From a virus: a stretch of 21,580 nt of DNA. The position numbers and the translations under genes were made by a program. The notes beneath the pieces were generated by a model. It had not been told where the DNA came from. It searched no databases and saw only the letters and a list, made by a program, of their open reading frames with translations. This document shows positions 5,939 through 12,032 of this stretch, piece after piece; the stretch's first letter is position 1, and each line of letters starts with the position of its first letter. Where the stretch lies: IMG/VR virus record IMGVR_UViG_3300037961_001600, positions 390 through 21,969 of that record; one strand, given 5' to 3'.

Positions 5939-6269
5939 TTTTGTATTTTTCCTCCTCTATTCTTAGGATTTCTCGTAAGTTCTTAATGTAAAAGGTGTGG
6001 TTTATTTCCTTATCGGACTCAGCACAATCGTGGCAAAGTCGGCAGAGAGGAATTAAATTTTCATAATAGTCTAAATACTTGCTCCCACCCATAGCACGAT
6101 TTCTATAATGATGTGTATCTACAGCCATGTCGCCACAGTTTACACATACTGCATCTTCAGGTATTTTCCAACCTCTACCCTTAAACAACGCCTTTGTGTG
6201 TTCTTTCAAATCTAACCTTTCCTCTCTTTCCTGCTCCTCAATAACCCAATCAGTAAACGCTAGACTCAT
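5919..6269 (-). CDS. HNH nuclease-like protein
   Basis: The 116-residue protein has a zinc-bound HNH layout: CxxC (Cys42, Cys45), the HH pair (His53, His54 in DTHHYRNRAMGG), Asn71 (NLIPLC), then CRLCH (Cys76, Cys79, His80). The Asn and final His fit the N and H of the HNH motif. Such proteins nick or cut DNA, and many phage versions assist packaging or recombination. Here it lies in a leftward operon with a PD-(D/E)XK nuclease, not beside the large terminase. The start overlaps the stop of a 31-aa membrane peptide (ATGA), with GGAG 13 nt upstream. Confidence 0.83.
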   Translation of the reverse strand: MSLAFTDWVIEEQEREERLDLKEHTKALFKGRGWKIPEDAVCVNCGDMAVDTHHYRNRAMGGSKYLDYYENLIPLCRLCHDCAESDKEINHTFYIKNLREILRIEEEKYKNGDHSQ

Positions 6270-6361
6270 TTTTTACTTAACTGATCTCCTATTGCGTAAA
6301 TCATGACAGCTATAAATATAATTACCAACAACTGAATAATTGATATGACTAAAGATATCAT
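6266..6361 (-). CDS. 31-aa membrane peptide
   Basis: The short ORF is hydrophobic from about residue 3 to 24 (ISLVISIIQLLVIIFIAVMIY) and has a short charged end (GDQLSKK). Its ATG overlaps the stop of the upstream gene (ATGA at 6358-6361). Its own stop overlaps the ATG of the HNH gene (ATGA at 6266-6269). It thus fills the gap exactly, which is strong evidence for a real translationally coupled gene. It should be a single-pass membrane peptide with a cytoplasmic or periplasmic Lys tail. The function is unknown. Confidence 0.72.
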   Translation of the reverse strand: MISLVISIIQLLVIIFIAVMIYAIGDQLSKK

Positions 6362-6756
6362 TTTTTCCCATTAAAATAATCAGCTCTTGATTGATTGATT
6401 GCACAACTAATAGCTATAGCTCTTTTGTTCTCTTGATCTAACTCTTTTAAATTTGCATAATTATCCATAAGCTCAAAAGCTCTATCAATAAGTCGTAAGT
6501 TCTTCTCTATTTCATCAGTAGCTATATTCGAACCATAATTAAAATCTGTATTTGATTGTGGCTTCTGACCTTCAAATGGATCAGTCCTTCTTGGTTCATC
6601 ATCTACAGGATATTTTTTTGGCATTTTTGCAATAACAGCCATTTGTTTTTCACTAACCTGCCAATCTTTATCCTTCCCTTTATCATAAAAACTTTTCTCA
6701 AATTCATTACATTCATCTCTATTAACAAATTCAAGAGCATCTTTCATTGTTGTCAT
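6358..6756 (-). CDS. Hypothetical protein in nuclease operon
   Basis: The 132-residue protein begins MTTMKDALEF at ATG 6756, two bases after the nuclease stop, with GGAAGG 10 nt upstream. An ATG at 6795 in the same frame lies inside the nuclease gene and has no such support. It contains KDWQVSEKQMAVIAKMPKKYP, a pattern like a short helical region found in phage replication-module proteins, then an acidic/polar linker and a C-terminal helical part with AIAISCAINQSRADYF. No family was assigned. Confidence 0.75.
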   Translation of the reverse strand: MTTMKDALEFVNRDECNEFEKSFYDKGKDKDWQVSEKQMAVIAKMPKKYPVDDEPRRTDPFEGQKPQSNTDFNYGSNIATDEIEKNLRLIDRAFELMDNYANLKELDQENKRAIAISCAINQSRADYFNGKK

Positions 6757-6757
6757 A

Positions 6758-7399
6758 CTAATTTTCCTTCCTAAAACATCTTTCAATGATCGCATTATTA
6801 TCGTAAGCCTCTCTAAATAATCTAAATTGGTCGAAACCTAGCGTTAGTTTTTCTATAGTAAATTCTTTAGTTTCGATTTTACTATTGTTCTTTGGTAGTC
6901 TTACAATAATTCCTTTTTGAACCTCGATATTATCATTTTTATTTATCAACCAAGCGTATGCACCAAGCTGTATGATTGTATCAGTGTAAATTCTTTTACC
7001 AGTTTTAAAATCTATCAAAACATAATTACCTTCTTTGTCTTGCACGAGAAGATCAGGGCAACCACCAAACTCATAACTTTCACAGACCATCTGCTTCTCA
7101 GACCAAACAATTTTATACTCTTGCTTATCCCACCATTCTGTAAATTTCTTAAAAGCCTTTTGGACTTTTTTATCGTCAGGTATTTCATAATCAAGTCCAT
7201 GAATATATTTTTCTGCAAGGTCATGAACACTTGTGCCTTGCTCCCCTGCCTTATCTCTTTCCTGACGATAGTCTAAACCCTTCTTTCCACAATCCCATGC
7301 CCAATGTATAAGAGCATTAGAGTCTTTAAAACGACCGATGACTGTTGTTGTTCCAACAACTAATTTACCATTACTTAGTTTGTATTGACCTGTTGGCAT
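6758..7399 (-). CDS. PD-(D/E)XK nuclease, RecB/Cas4-like
   Basis: The 213-residue protein shows the ordered motifs of the RecB-type PD-(D/E)XK fold: GTSVHDLAE (residues 55-63, His59 and Glu63), GGCPDLL with Asp116, LIDFKTGK with Asp130 and Lys132, and the QLGAYAW helix motif (Gln144 to Trp150). These residues bind metal and cut DNA. No cysteine cluster of Cas4 iron-sulfur type is evident. It is probably a phage exonuclease or end-processing enzyme for recombination or replication. AGGA lies close upstream of ATG 7399, within the overlapping 44-aa ORF. Confidence 0.85.
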   Translation of the reverse strand: MPTGQYKLSNGKLVVGTTTVIGRFKDSNALIHWAWDCGKKGLDYRQERDKAGEQGTSVHDLAEKYIHGLDYEIPDDKKVQKAFKKFTEWWDKQEYKIVWSEKQMVCESYEFGGCPDLLVQDKEGNYVLIDFKTGKRIYTDTIIQLGAYAWLINKNDNIEVQKGIIVRLPKNNSKIETKEFTIEKLTLGFDQFRLFREAYDNNAIIERCFRKEN

Positions 7400-7505
7400 C
7401 TTCTATCCTTTTCTGTAGTTTCAATCCTGCTTTCTTAAAGCGTTCCATCACTTTAATAAATCTTTGAATATCTACTTTTTTTATTTCACTTGAATTTTTT
7501 TTCAT
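7371..7505 (-). CDS. 44-aa basic helical peptide, first gene of the nuclease operon
   Basis: The ORF starts at ATG 7505 after a very strong ribosome-binding stretch (GGAAGGAAG, 4 nt upstream). It encodes a mainly helical, Lys-rich peptide (MKKNSSEIKKVDIQRFIKVM...). It overlaps the nuclease gene by 29 nt. A short hairpin at 7529-7546 lies just before the RBS. The strong RBS and position argue that it is translated. It may act as a leader that couples translation into the nuclease gene, or as a real small protein. Confidence 0.6.
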   Translation of the reverse strand: MKKNSSEIKKVDIQRFIKVMERFKKAGLKLQKRIEDANRSIQTK

Positions 7506-7528
7506 CTCGCTTCCTTCCTTGTATGGCA

Positions 7529-7546
7529 GACTACACTTTAGTAGTC
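7529..7546 (-). promoter_or_regulatory. Hairpin just upstream of a strong RBS
   Basis: GACTAC and GTAGTC form a perfect 6-bp stem with a 6-nt loop. On the leftward transcript it lies about 10 nt before the GGAAGGAAG of the 44-aa gene. It could protect the mRNA 5' end, mark a processing site or tune initiation. There is no T-run, so it is not a typical terminator. Confidence 0.35.
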
Positions 7547-7728
7547 GAATTGATATGATGCCAAATTAAAGATTTTTGTAAATCACTATATTTATAATTC
7601 TTTAATCTTTCTTGACAATCTCTTTTCAACTTATTCTCTTTCATCTTCATATCACTATAGTTATTTTCTAAAGGAGGAGTATTCGAATTTATGACAATGT
7701 GAGAATAGTTATATTTGCAATCTGCCAT
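7531..7728 (-). CDS. Doubtful 65-aa ORF in leader of the leftward operon
   Basis: An open frame begins MADCKYNYSHIVIN and ends basic and helical. No ribosome-binding site is seen before ATG 7728, and internal Met codons at about 7650 also lack one. It lies between the divergent control region and the first well-supported leftward gene, so it could be a small early protein or simply AT-rich leader. Two Cys and several Asn/Tyr residues give no family clue. Confidence 0.35.
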   Translation of the reverse strand: MADCKYNYSHIVINSNTPPLENNYSDMKMKENKLKRDCQERLKNYKYSDLQKSLIWHHINSTTKV

Positions 7729-7770
7729 AAGTTAGACATATAGTAATTTTGAATAACTAGCAAGAATTAT

Positions 7771-7799
7771 TTGGTATTTTTTTTATTTTAGTATATACA
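7771..7799 (+). promoter_or_regulatory. Candidate sigma70-type promoter for the rightward early genes
   Basis: TTGGTA (7771-7776) and TATACA (7794-7799) are separated by 17 nt in the intergenic space between divergent gene blocks. The next plausible rightward ORF begins at 7868. The surrounding DNA is extremely AT-rich, so such matches also occur by chance. The symmetric TAGTATATACA could serve the leftward strand as well, but no matching leftward -35 stands out. Confidence 0.35.
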
Positions 7800-7867
7800 T
7801 CAAATTGTGTCTGTATTTTACAAATATTTGTTTTTGCGTGATACAGATAAAAACAGGGAAATACGTT

Positions 7868-7975
7868 ATGTTTTATGCGTTTTTGAGGCTTTTTTACAAT
7901 ACAAGAAGATTTGCAAAGAAAACTTACTTGAGTTTACTGAAATGGATAACATTATTTGGGAAGGAGTTTTATTAG
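7868..7975 (+). CDS. Candidate 35-aa basic aromatic peptide
   Basis: The ORF encodes a peptide rich in Phe, Tyr, Leu, Lys and Arg (MFYAFLRLFYNTRRFAKK...), with an amphipathic, possibly membrane-active look. GGGAA lies about 7 nt before the ATG. Its stop at 7973-7975 is 3 nt before the next start, and the RBS of that gene (GGAAGGAG) lies inside its end. It could be a coupled leader peptide or a small toxin-like early protein. A competing frame from GTG 7807 covers the same DNA but is less likely. Confidence 0.42.
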   Translation: MFYAFLRLFYNTRRFAKKTYLSLLKWITLFGKEFY

Positions 7976-7978
7976 AAT

Positions 7979-8248
7979 ATGGATCAAAACCAAATGAAAT
8001 GCCCAACTTGCAACAGGCTACACATCTCTACAGACTATTCTCCGACCAAAAAAGAAAAGCAGATACTCCAATTCATTCTAAAATACCAACAGGAAAATAT
8101 GCCTAGTCCAAGCTACAGAGATATTGCAAAATTTATAGGTTTAAAAACTACTAACAGTATTCACAAATATTTATATAGACTGAAAGAAAATGGTTATGTA
8201 GATTTTGTTCCAGCGATGAAACAAAATGTCAAGGTGATTAAAACATGA
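7979..8248 (+). CDS. LexA-like winged-helix DNA-binding protein
   Basis: The 89-residue protein starts with a CPTC pair (Cys8, Cys11). From residue 23 it shows the LexA DNA-binding pattern: TKKEKQILQFILKYQ, PSPSYRDIAKFIGLKT, SIHKYLYRLKENGYV. The LexA autopeptidase domain is absent, so it cannot be a self-cleaving repressor. It is probably an early transcription regulator or a replication-origin binder. GGAAGGAG lies 12 nt before ATG 7979, and a second ATG at 7994 is possible. The stop overlaps the next start (ATGA). Confidence 0.8.
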   Translation: MDQNQMKCPTCNRLHISTDYSPTKKEKQILQFILKYQQENMPSPSYRDIAKFIGLKTTNSIHKYLYRLKENGYVDFVPAMKQNVKVIKT

Positions 8249-9063
8249 TTGATAAATTACCAGCTATGTATTTCTTTCCAAATGATTACATAGCCTCTAC
8301 AAGATCATTTACAATGGCACAGAGGGGTATTTATACAGACCTTTTATTCTTTAGTCACACAATGAATGGCAAAGGTTTACCTTGTGATATTAACGAACTT
8401 TGCAAACTAATATTTCAAATGACGTTTGACTTAGAGGAAATTGAGCAGAACAGGTCTGATCTAATTTATGTTTTAGAAAAAAAGTTTTACATAGAAAATG
8501 ATCGCTACTTTAACAAAAGACAACAACTTGAATTTGTTAAGGGTATTGAACTCTCTAACAAGAGAAGTCAAGCTAGAAAAAAGTCTAAAGAAAAATTTGA
8601 TAGCGTTTTGTCAGATCAACTTGTTGTCACTGTAGATAAAGATGAAGATAAAGATGTATCTAATATATTTATATATATATGGGATAGTTTAAAAGTTCGT
8701 AGGGGATCAAAAAAACTAGCTTTTGAAAAGTTTAAAAAGATTAAAGACATTGACGCTGAAGTTATTATCACTAAATACAATAAGTTATGTGATCAAGCTA
8801 GTGATGACAAATATATCCCACACTTTGCAACTTGGCTCAACCAAGAACGTTTTAATGACGAAGATGTCTTTAGCATTGAAGATTTCAAAAAAAGACATAA
8901 CATAACTGCTAACTTTATTGAAGAAAAAGACGGATTATTATTTTTTACTACTAAAGAAGCATGGGGAATTATGGATTGGATCTATGATAAAAAAGGCAAC
9001 CACATTAAACCAAACGAGCTAGATGGCAAAAAAGAAGAAGAAACAGAAAAAACACAATCCTGA
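8245..9063 (+). CDS. DUF1376 replication-type protein
   Basis: The 272-residue protein begins with the DUF1376 pattern: MYFFPNDYIASTRSFTMAQRGIYTDLLFFSH, then GLPCDINELCKLI. It continues with a Lys/Arg-rich linker (about 105-135). The C-terminal part with RRGSKKLAFEKFKKI and IPHFATWLNQERFNDE resembles the second domain of phage replication-initiation or helicase-loader proteins. Such proteins often stand where lambda O or a loader would be. No helicase or polymerase is encoded in this window, so it may recruit host enzymes, which is inference. It overlaps the previous gene by 4 nt and the next by 41 nt. Confidence 0.78.
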   Translation: MIDKLPAMYFFPNDYIASTRSFTMAQRGIYTDLLFFSHTMNGKGLPCDINELCKLIFQMTFDLEEIEQNRSDLIYVLEKKFYIENDRYFNKRQQLEFVKGIELSNKRSQARKKSKEKFDSVLSDQLVVTVDKDEDKDVSNIFIYIWDSLKVRRGSKKLAFEKFKKIKDIDAEVIITKYNKLCDQASDDKYIPHFATWLNQERFNDEDVFSIEDFKKRHNITANFIEEKDGLLFFTTKEAWGIMDWIYDKKGNHIKPNELDGKKEEETEKTQS

Positions 9064-9556
9064 AGCTCAACCCATAGAAGAAATGGATCGAGGTGGTCAA
9101 GAGATCATTACGATTGACGGACAACTTTATAGACTCCCTGATATGAAGCCTATGAAACAAGGGTTAAAACATATTTATGGGGAAATAAACTCAAATTTAC
9201 AAAAGTATTATCACAAAAACTTACTTTGCCCTCAAGATAGTCGAATAAATGCCTTGAGATTTGTGGCAGGAGAAAAGCTAGAAGCATTATCAGTTTATGC
9301 AGGACTCCAATCTAGCCAAACCTTTAATTGGGATCGCCTAGAGGGTGTTCCAATGGGTAATTCGCTTGAAATATTCAATCTTAATGGTTTTGATGCCCAT
9401 GACCAATTCAACAAAGCCATGCAATCTATCCCATTAAACCTACAATCAGCAACTTATAACCTTATTGTTAATGACCAACCTGTCGGTAGACGTAAAGGAA
9501 TGGATAATTTAAAGGAAAGTCTTGATTGTCTAAGAGATTTCTTTAAGATGGGTTAG
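9023..9556 (+). CDS. DUF6456-like protein
   Basis: The 177-residue protein starts with a poly-Lys head (MAKKKKKQKKHN). A core from about residue 70 has INALRFVAGEKLEALSVYAG, a helix pair with NKAMQSIPLN and a final NLKESLDCLRDFF. This order (RxxAGEKL, a long helix, then a C-terminal LxxSLDxLxxFF helix) resembles DUF6456 and related regulators of alphaproteobacteria and their phages. It may bind DNA or regulate early/late switching. A hairpin that could end the transcript begins at the stop codon. The gene overlaps its neighbour by 41 nt. Confidence 0.7.
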   Translation: MAKKKKKQKKHNPEAQPIEEMDRGGQEIITIDGQLYRLPDMKPMKQGLKHIYGEINSNLQKYYHKNLLCPQDSRINALRFVAGEKLEALSVYAGLQSSQTFNWDRLEGVPMGNSLEIFNLNGFDAHDQFNKAMQSIPLNLQSATYNLIVNDQPVGRRKGMDNLKESLDCLRDFFKMG

Positions 9557-9581
9557 CCCTCTATCCTCGCTTCAAGAGGGC
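9556..9581 (+). terminator. GC-rich hairpin after DUF6456-like gene
   Basis: GCCCTCT (9556-9562) and AGAGGGC (9575-9581) form a perfect 7-bp stem with a 12-nt loop, starting at the last base of the stop codon. Only a broken T-rich stretch follows (TTGTTCTC...), so termination would be weak. The arms carry the same AGCCCTCT word found in the leftward operon near the ParB-like gene, so a protein-binding role is also possible. Confidence 0.5.
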
Positions 9582-9665
9582 ATTGTTCTCAGTTTGTTCT
9601 ATTTAGATTATGGATCGTAAATGATATGAATTTACTAAGGTGGAAAATTCTGCCTAAATCTTATT

Positions 9666-9950
9666 ATGAACGCCTATGTTAATTTATGGGTGTCAGTTTT
9701 ATCAAGGAATATTTTAGACGCAACTTTTAGAACTAGCCCAAATTATGATATATCAGATCATGTCCTTTGTGCTGAAGCACAGGCATGGATCAATAGTAAA
9801 AGTTTCAAATTTATTTGTATGTTAATTAATATCGAGCCAACAATAGTGGTAAAAATCTATGAAAAAATCAACAAAACCAGAAAAAAAATCAGTCAATCGG
9901 AAGCATTTGAAATCGTCAAAAAAGCCATTGAACGACATATTACTCGATAA
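9666..9950 (+). CDS. Hypothetical small protein with AWINS...CMLINIEP core
   Basis: A 94-residue protein with a core EAQAWINSKSFKFICMLINIEP and VVKIYEKI. This layout (Trp, a short loop, Phe, Cys, then xIxP and a helix) is shared with small phage and alphaproteobacterial proteins that I cannot name. The C-terminal third is a basic helix. No clear RBS precedes ATG 9666. A GGTGG at 9639-9643 is too far. No alternative ATG, GTG or TTG lies in frame upstream before a stop at 9636. It overlaps the next ORF by 92 nt. Confidence 0.65.
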   Translation: MNAYVNLWVSVLSRNILDATFRTSPNYDISDHVLCAEAQAWINSKSFKFICMLINIEPTIVVKIYEKINKTRKKISQSEAFEIVKKAIERHITR

Positions 9951-10134
9951 AGATATTAAATGCAGTTTATTTATTCATAAAGACCAAGAAGATAACAACA
10001 ATGTCATTATTGTTTTTCAAGGTTTTGCGTCTAAAGAAGAATGTTATAAATTTGTAGAGTCTTACAAATCTGATCACGAGAATTTTCACGAAATAGATAA
10101 AGAACATTACGGAACTAAATATACAATACATTAA
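9859..10134 (+). CDS. Hypothetical small protein overlapping the previous gene
   Basis: The 91-residue frame has a Lys-rich N-terminal third that lies entirely inside the preceding gene. A well-formed second part follows, with strands and helices (KCSLFIHKD, NNVIIVFQGFASKEECYKFVESY). The second part looks coding because it spans the gap to the convergent ParB-like gene. The ATG at 9859 lacks a good RBS. TTG codons at 9907 and 9928 are alternatives that would shorten the overlap. The function is unknown. Confidence 0.55.
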   Translation: MKKSTKPEKKSVNRKHLKSSKKPLNDILLDKDIKCSLFIHKDQEDNNNVIIVFQGFASKEECYKFVESYKSDHENFHEIDKEHYGTKYTIH

Positions 10135-10159
10135 GGCAACCCAAGAATATCAGATTGCC
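10135..10159. terminator. Weak bidirectional hairpin between convergent genes
   Basis: GGCAA (10135-10139) and TTGCC (10155-10159) form a 5-bp stem with a 15-nt loop, directly after the rightward stop. A-rich DNA follows on one side and TTAA on the other. It sits in the 40-bp gap where two convergent transcription units meet. The stem is short, so terminator activity is uncertain. Confidence 0.3.
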
Positions 10160-10174
10160 TAAAAATACTACAAC

Positions 10175-10921
10175 TTACTCAAAATAATATTTAGCTTTTT
10201 GTCTATTTTTGTAATTATGAACAGATAATATACTTTTTAGATTTTCTTCTACTGTATATGCGTTTTTCCATTGATGAGGAAATTTAGTAAAGTTTTCTAA
10301 AAAAGTATAAATATCAAAATTATCTTGCTTTCTTAATTTCAATAAAGCACGAATAAAATAAATCCTATTCCATATTTTAGGCTCTATTTTTGACTCTTTT
10401 AACATTAATATTTGTCCTTTTACTTTTTCAAAAACAGGATTTGGAATTTCTAAATTTCCATTCCTAAAGTCAAAATAACTACTTCTAATTTTATCTTCAC
10501 CTAAAGATAAATAAGAACAGGCTTCAACAACAGTAGAATGAGATACACCTAAAGATACTAATTCTAAATATTTTTTATAATGTTCTCTATTTTTACTATG
10601 TATGACAAAAGCACCTGCAATATCAATATTGTTCCAATTATTTTGAACGGAATTGATATCTCTAATTAAGTCAATTAGTTTGCTTTTTTCTACATGAAAG
10701 ACAGAATATCGAATGGGAATGTTTAAAGTTTTACAACATTCAAACCTATTTTGTCCGTCAATTATTTGTTTATATTGATCGACCACAATTGGATTTACCA
10801 ATCCAAATGTTTTAATACTATCAATCATTTTACTTACTTTGGAAGATTTAATTTCTCTATTTCCTTCAACGAATATAAATTCGTGATAGTCATTAGAGGT
10901 GTAAATCTGATCTTGTTTCAT
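10175..10921 (-). CDS. ParB-domain protein
   Basis: The 248-residue protein has a ParB/Srx N-terminal domain: FVEGNREIKSSKV (17-29), DSIKTFGLVNPIVV (34-47) and IIDGQNRFE (53-61), the GQNR motif of the ParB nucleotide-binding fold. A middle helical part (about residues 105-145, LELVSLGVSHSTVVEACSYL) could be a DNA-binding helix-turn-helix. The last 90 residues are basic and helical. No ParA-type partner is visible, so classical partition is not supported. It may act as a DNA-binding regulator or nuclease-like protein. It ends the leftward operon and has its own gap with tandem hairpins and a purine-rich RBS (GAAAGAG). Confidence 0.82.
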   Translation of the reverse strand: MKQDQIYTSNDYHEFIFVEGNREIKSSKVSKMIDSIKTFGLVNPIVVDQYKQIIDGQNRFECCKTLNIPIRYSVFHVEKSKLIDLIRDINSVQNNWNNIDIAGAFVIHSKNREHYKKYLELVSLGVSHSTVVEACSYLSLGEDKIRSSYFDFRNGNLEIPNPVFEKVKGQILMLKESKIEPKIWNRIYFIRALLKLRKQDNFDIYTFLENFTKFPHQWKNAYTVEENLKSILSVHNYKNRQKAKYYFE

Positions 10922-10937
10922 GATTTATTCTCTTTCT

Positions 10938-10981
10938 AGTATGCTAAATACATACTTAAAAGCCCTATAAAGAGCTTTTAA
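10938..10981 (-). promoter_or_regulatory. Tandem hairpins before the ParB-like gene
   Basis: AGTATG/CATACT (10938-10943 and 10951-10956, 7-nt loop) abuts TTAAAAGC/GCTTTTAA (10956-10963 and 10974-10981, 10-nt loop). On the leftward transcript the stronger hairpin comes first, 9 nt after the upstream stop at 10990. The second hairpin, the RBS and ATG 10921 follow. It could act as a partial terminator, an RNA processing site or a translational control element. The same layout occurs at 12033-12078. Confidence 0.5.
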
Positions 10982-10989
10982 CTATATAT

Positions 10990-11244
10990 TTAATAATCTG
11001 TTGTAAGTTTAAATTTAACTTCTAAATAATTATCATCACCATAACAATGACAATGTTCATCAGAATGGAATCTAAGAGTTTCTATAAAATCAACTAAATC
11101 GTAAACTTTACACTTAATTGTTTCAACTTTTTTTATGTAAGGTTTTTTTAAAGTAATTGATTTTTCTTTCTTACTATCCCATTTAGTTTTAATACAATTA
11201 ACTTTTGTAATTTCTACATCATCATAACTAAATATTGGTTTCAT
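10990..11244 (-). CDS. Hypothetical small protein
   Basis: An 84-residue protein with a basic first half (KTKWDSKKEKSITLKKPYIKKVETIKCK) and a second half with HSDEHCHCYGDDNYLEVKF. The two Cys and three His in that part could bind metal, but no known finger pattern is clear. The RBS GCGAGGT lies before ATG 11244. It overlaps the upstream gene by 17 nt. The last gene before the ParB leader hairpins. No family was recognised. Confidence 0.7.
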   Translation of the reverse strand: MKPIFSYDDVEITKVNCIKTKWDSKKEKSITLKKPYIKKVETIKCKVYDLVDFIETLRFHSDEHCHCYGDDNYLEVKFKLTTDY

Positions 11245-11419
11245 TATTATTTACCTCGCTGTTTTTATTACTAAAATAGTCATAAGATAAAATCTTATTA
11301 ACTCGCTTTCGTTCCTTTAATCGCATAGCCCTCTCTTTTTCATAGTCGTATGAGGTCTTACCATTACTGAAACGATATCTGTCGTTGGCGACAAATTCTT
11401 TTTTTTCGGTTTTAATCAT
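11228..11419 (-). CDS. Basic hypothetical small protein
   Basis: From ATG 11419 the protein has 63 residues (MIKTEKKEFVANDRYRF...), rich in Lys, Arg, Asn and Tyr, with a central DYEKERAMRLKERKRV helix. The ATG overlaps the stop of the upstream gene in an 8-nt ATGATTAA junction. Longer starts up to 11470 lie inside that gene and are not favoured. It may bind nucleic acid through the basic helix, which is inference. Confidence 0.68.
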   Translation of the reverse strand: MIKTEKKEFVANDRYRFSNGKTSYDYEKERAMRLKERKRVNKILSYDYFSNKNSEVNNNETNI

Positions 11420-11681
11420 TAAGATCGTTTTTTTTATATGTTTCATTAAACCAAATTTCATCAAGTTCACCTTGACTTATATAGCCCTCTGATTTGTATT
11501 CATCAGCATAAGTTTGGCTACAGTCATCACATACGCAAATTGTATCGTCTACTGGATTGGTTTTACTTTCCCAAATTTCAATAGCTACATCTTCGTGTAA
11601 TATTCTGCCACACTCTTGACATGGTTGTTTATATTGTTCGTCATGATAATCTGGTATTTTATATGTATCGATTTTAATCAT
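11412..11681 (-). CDS. Zinc-ribbon-like small protein
   Basis: An 89-residue acidic protein with two knuckles, CxxC (Cys21, Cys24 in PCQECGR) and CxCxxC (Cys49, Cys51, Cys54 in CVCDDC), as in a treble-clef or zinc-ribbon fold. The C-terminal half is acidic. The start MIK lies in an 8-nt ATGATTAA overlap with the upstream stop, the same junction used again at its own 3' end. It could bind a protein partner such as host RNA polymerase or a nuclease, but nothing in the sequence proves this. Confidence 0.72.
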   Translation of the reverse strand: MIKIDTYKIPDYHDEQYKQPCQECGRILHEDVAIEIWESKTNPVDDTICVCDDCSQTYADEYKSEGYISQGELDEIWFNETYKKNDLND

Positions 11682-11916
11682 GATTATTTATCTCTCTATC
11701 ATTAAACCAATCAGCAAATAAATCTTGAGCTAGTAAACTGCATTCTTCAGCAAAATAATCTTGATTACTTGAAACAAAATTATTCCATTCATCTTCTGAT
11801 ATTTTGTATTTATTTTCAGAGTCTAAATGTCTTAACTCTATAAATTGATACAATGAATTAATTGGTATTAAATAGTTTTCGTCTATTTGTTTTTTTAATT
11901 TTTCAATTTCAGTCAT
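11674..11916 (-). CDS. Acidic hypothetical small protein
   Basis: An 80-residue acidic protein of helical character (MTEIEKLKKQIDENYLIP, SEDEWNNFVSSNQDYFAEE, QDLFADWFNDREI). No Cys-rich site apart from one Cys, and no membrane segment. The RBS is purine-rich (AAGAAAGAG). It overlaps the 35-aa membrane peptide upstream by 8 nt and the zinc-ribbon gene downstream by 8 nt. No family was recognised. Confidence 0.7.
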   Translation of the reverse strand: MTEIEKLKKQIDENYLIPINSLYQFIELRHLDSENKYKISEDEWNNFVSSNQDYFAEECSLLAQDLFADWFNDREINNHD

Positions 11917-12016
11917 TGTTTTTCTCTTTCTTAGCTCTCTTATAAAGTTTGTAAGATATATAAAAGAACGCTACCAATAAAATTAAGTCTAATCCGTTAA
12001 GTCCATAAAAAGGCAT
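11909..12016 (-). CDS. 35-aa membrane peptide
   Basis: A short ORF with an N-terminal MPFYGLNG, a membrane segment at about residues 9-22 (LDLILLVAFFYISY) and a basic, probably cytoplasmic, tail (KLYKRAKKEKNND). GAGG lies 5 nt before ATG 12016, and the stop overlaps the next gene by 8 nt. The preceding leader contains the tandem hairpins at 12033-12078. The function is unknown. The topology resembles small phage inhibitors or accessory membrane peptides, but this is only an analogy. Confidence 0.65.
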   Translation of the reverse strand: MPFYGLNGLDLILLVAFFYISYKLYKRAKKEKNND

Positions 12017-12032
12017 AACAACCTCGCTTTCT

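Noticed and set aside
6917-7276. Rightward 119-aa frame opposite the PD-(D/E)XK gene
   Set aside because: It is antisense to a gene with all nuclease motifs and lacks an RBS.
7807-8106. 99-aa rightward frame starting at GTG 7807
   Set aside because: It runs 128 nt into the well-supported winged-helix gene in another frame, has no RBS and shows no domain. The 35-aa frame and the winged-helix gene explain the DNA better.
8660-8685. AT dinucleotide run resembling an origin or promoter
   Set aside because: It lies inside the DUF1376 coding frame and encodes a plain Ile/Phe/Tyr stretch.
9626-9682. 18-codon ORF upstream of 9666
   Set aside because: Too short, with no RBS, and its start lies in an unremarkable gap. 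It could only be a chance frame.
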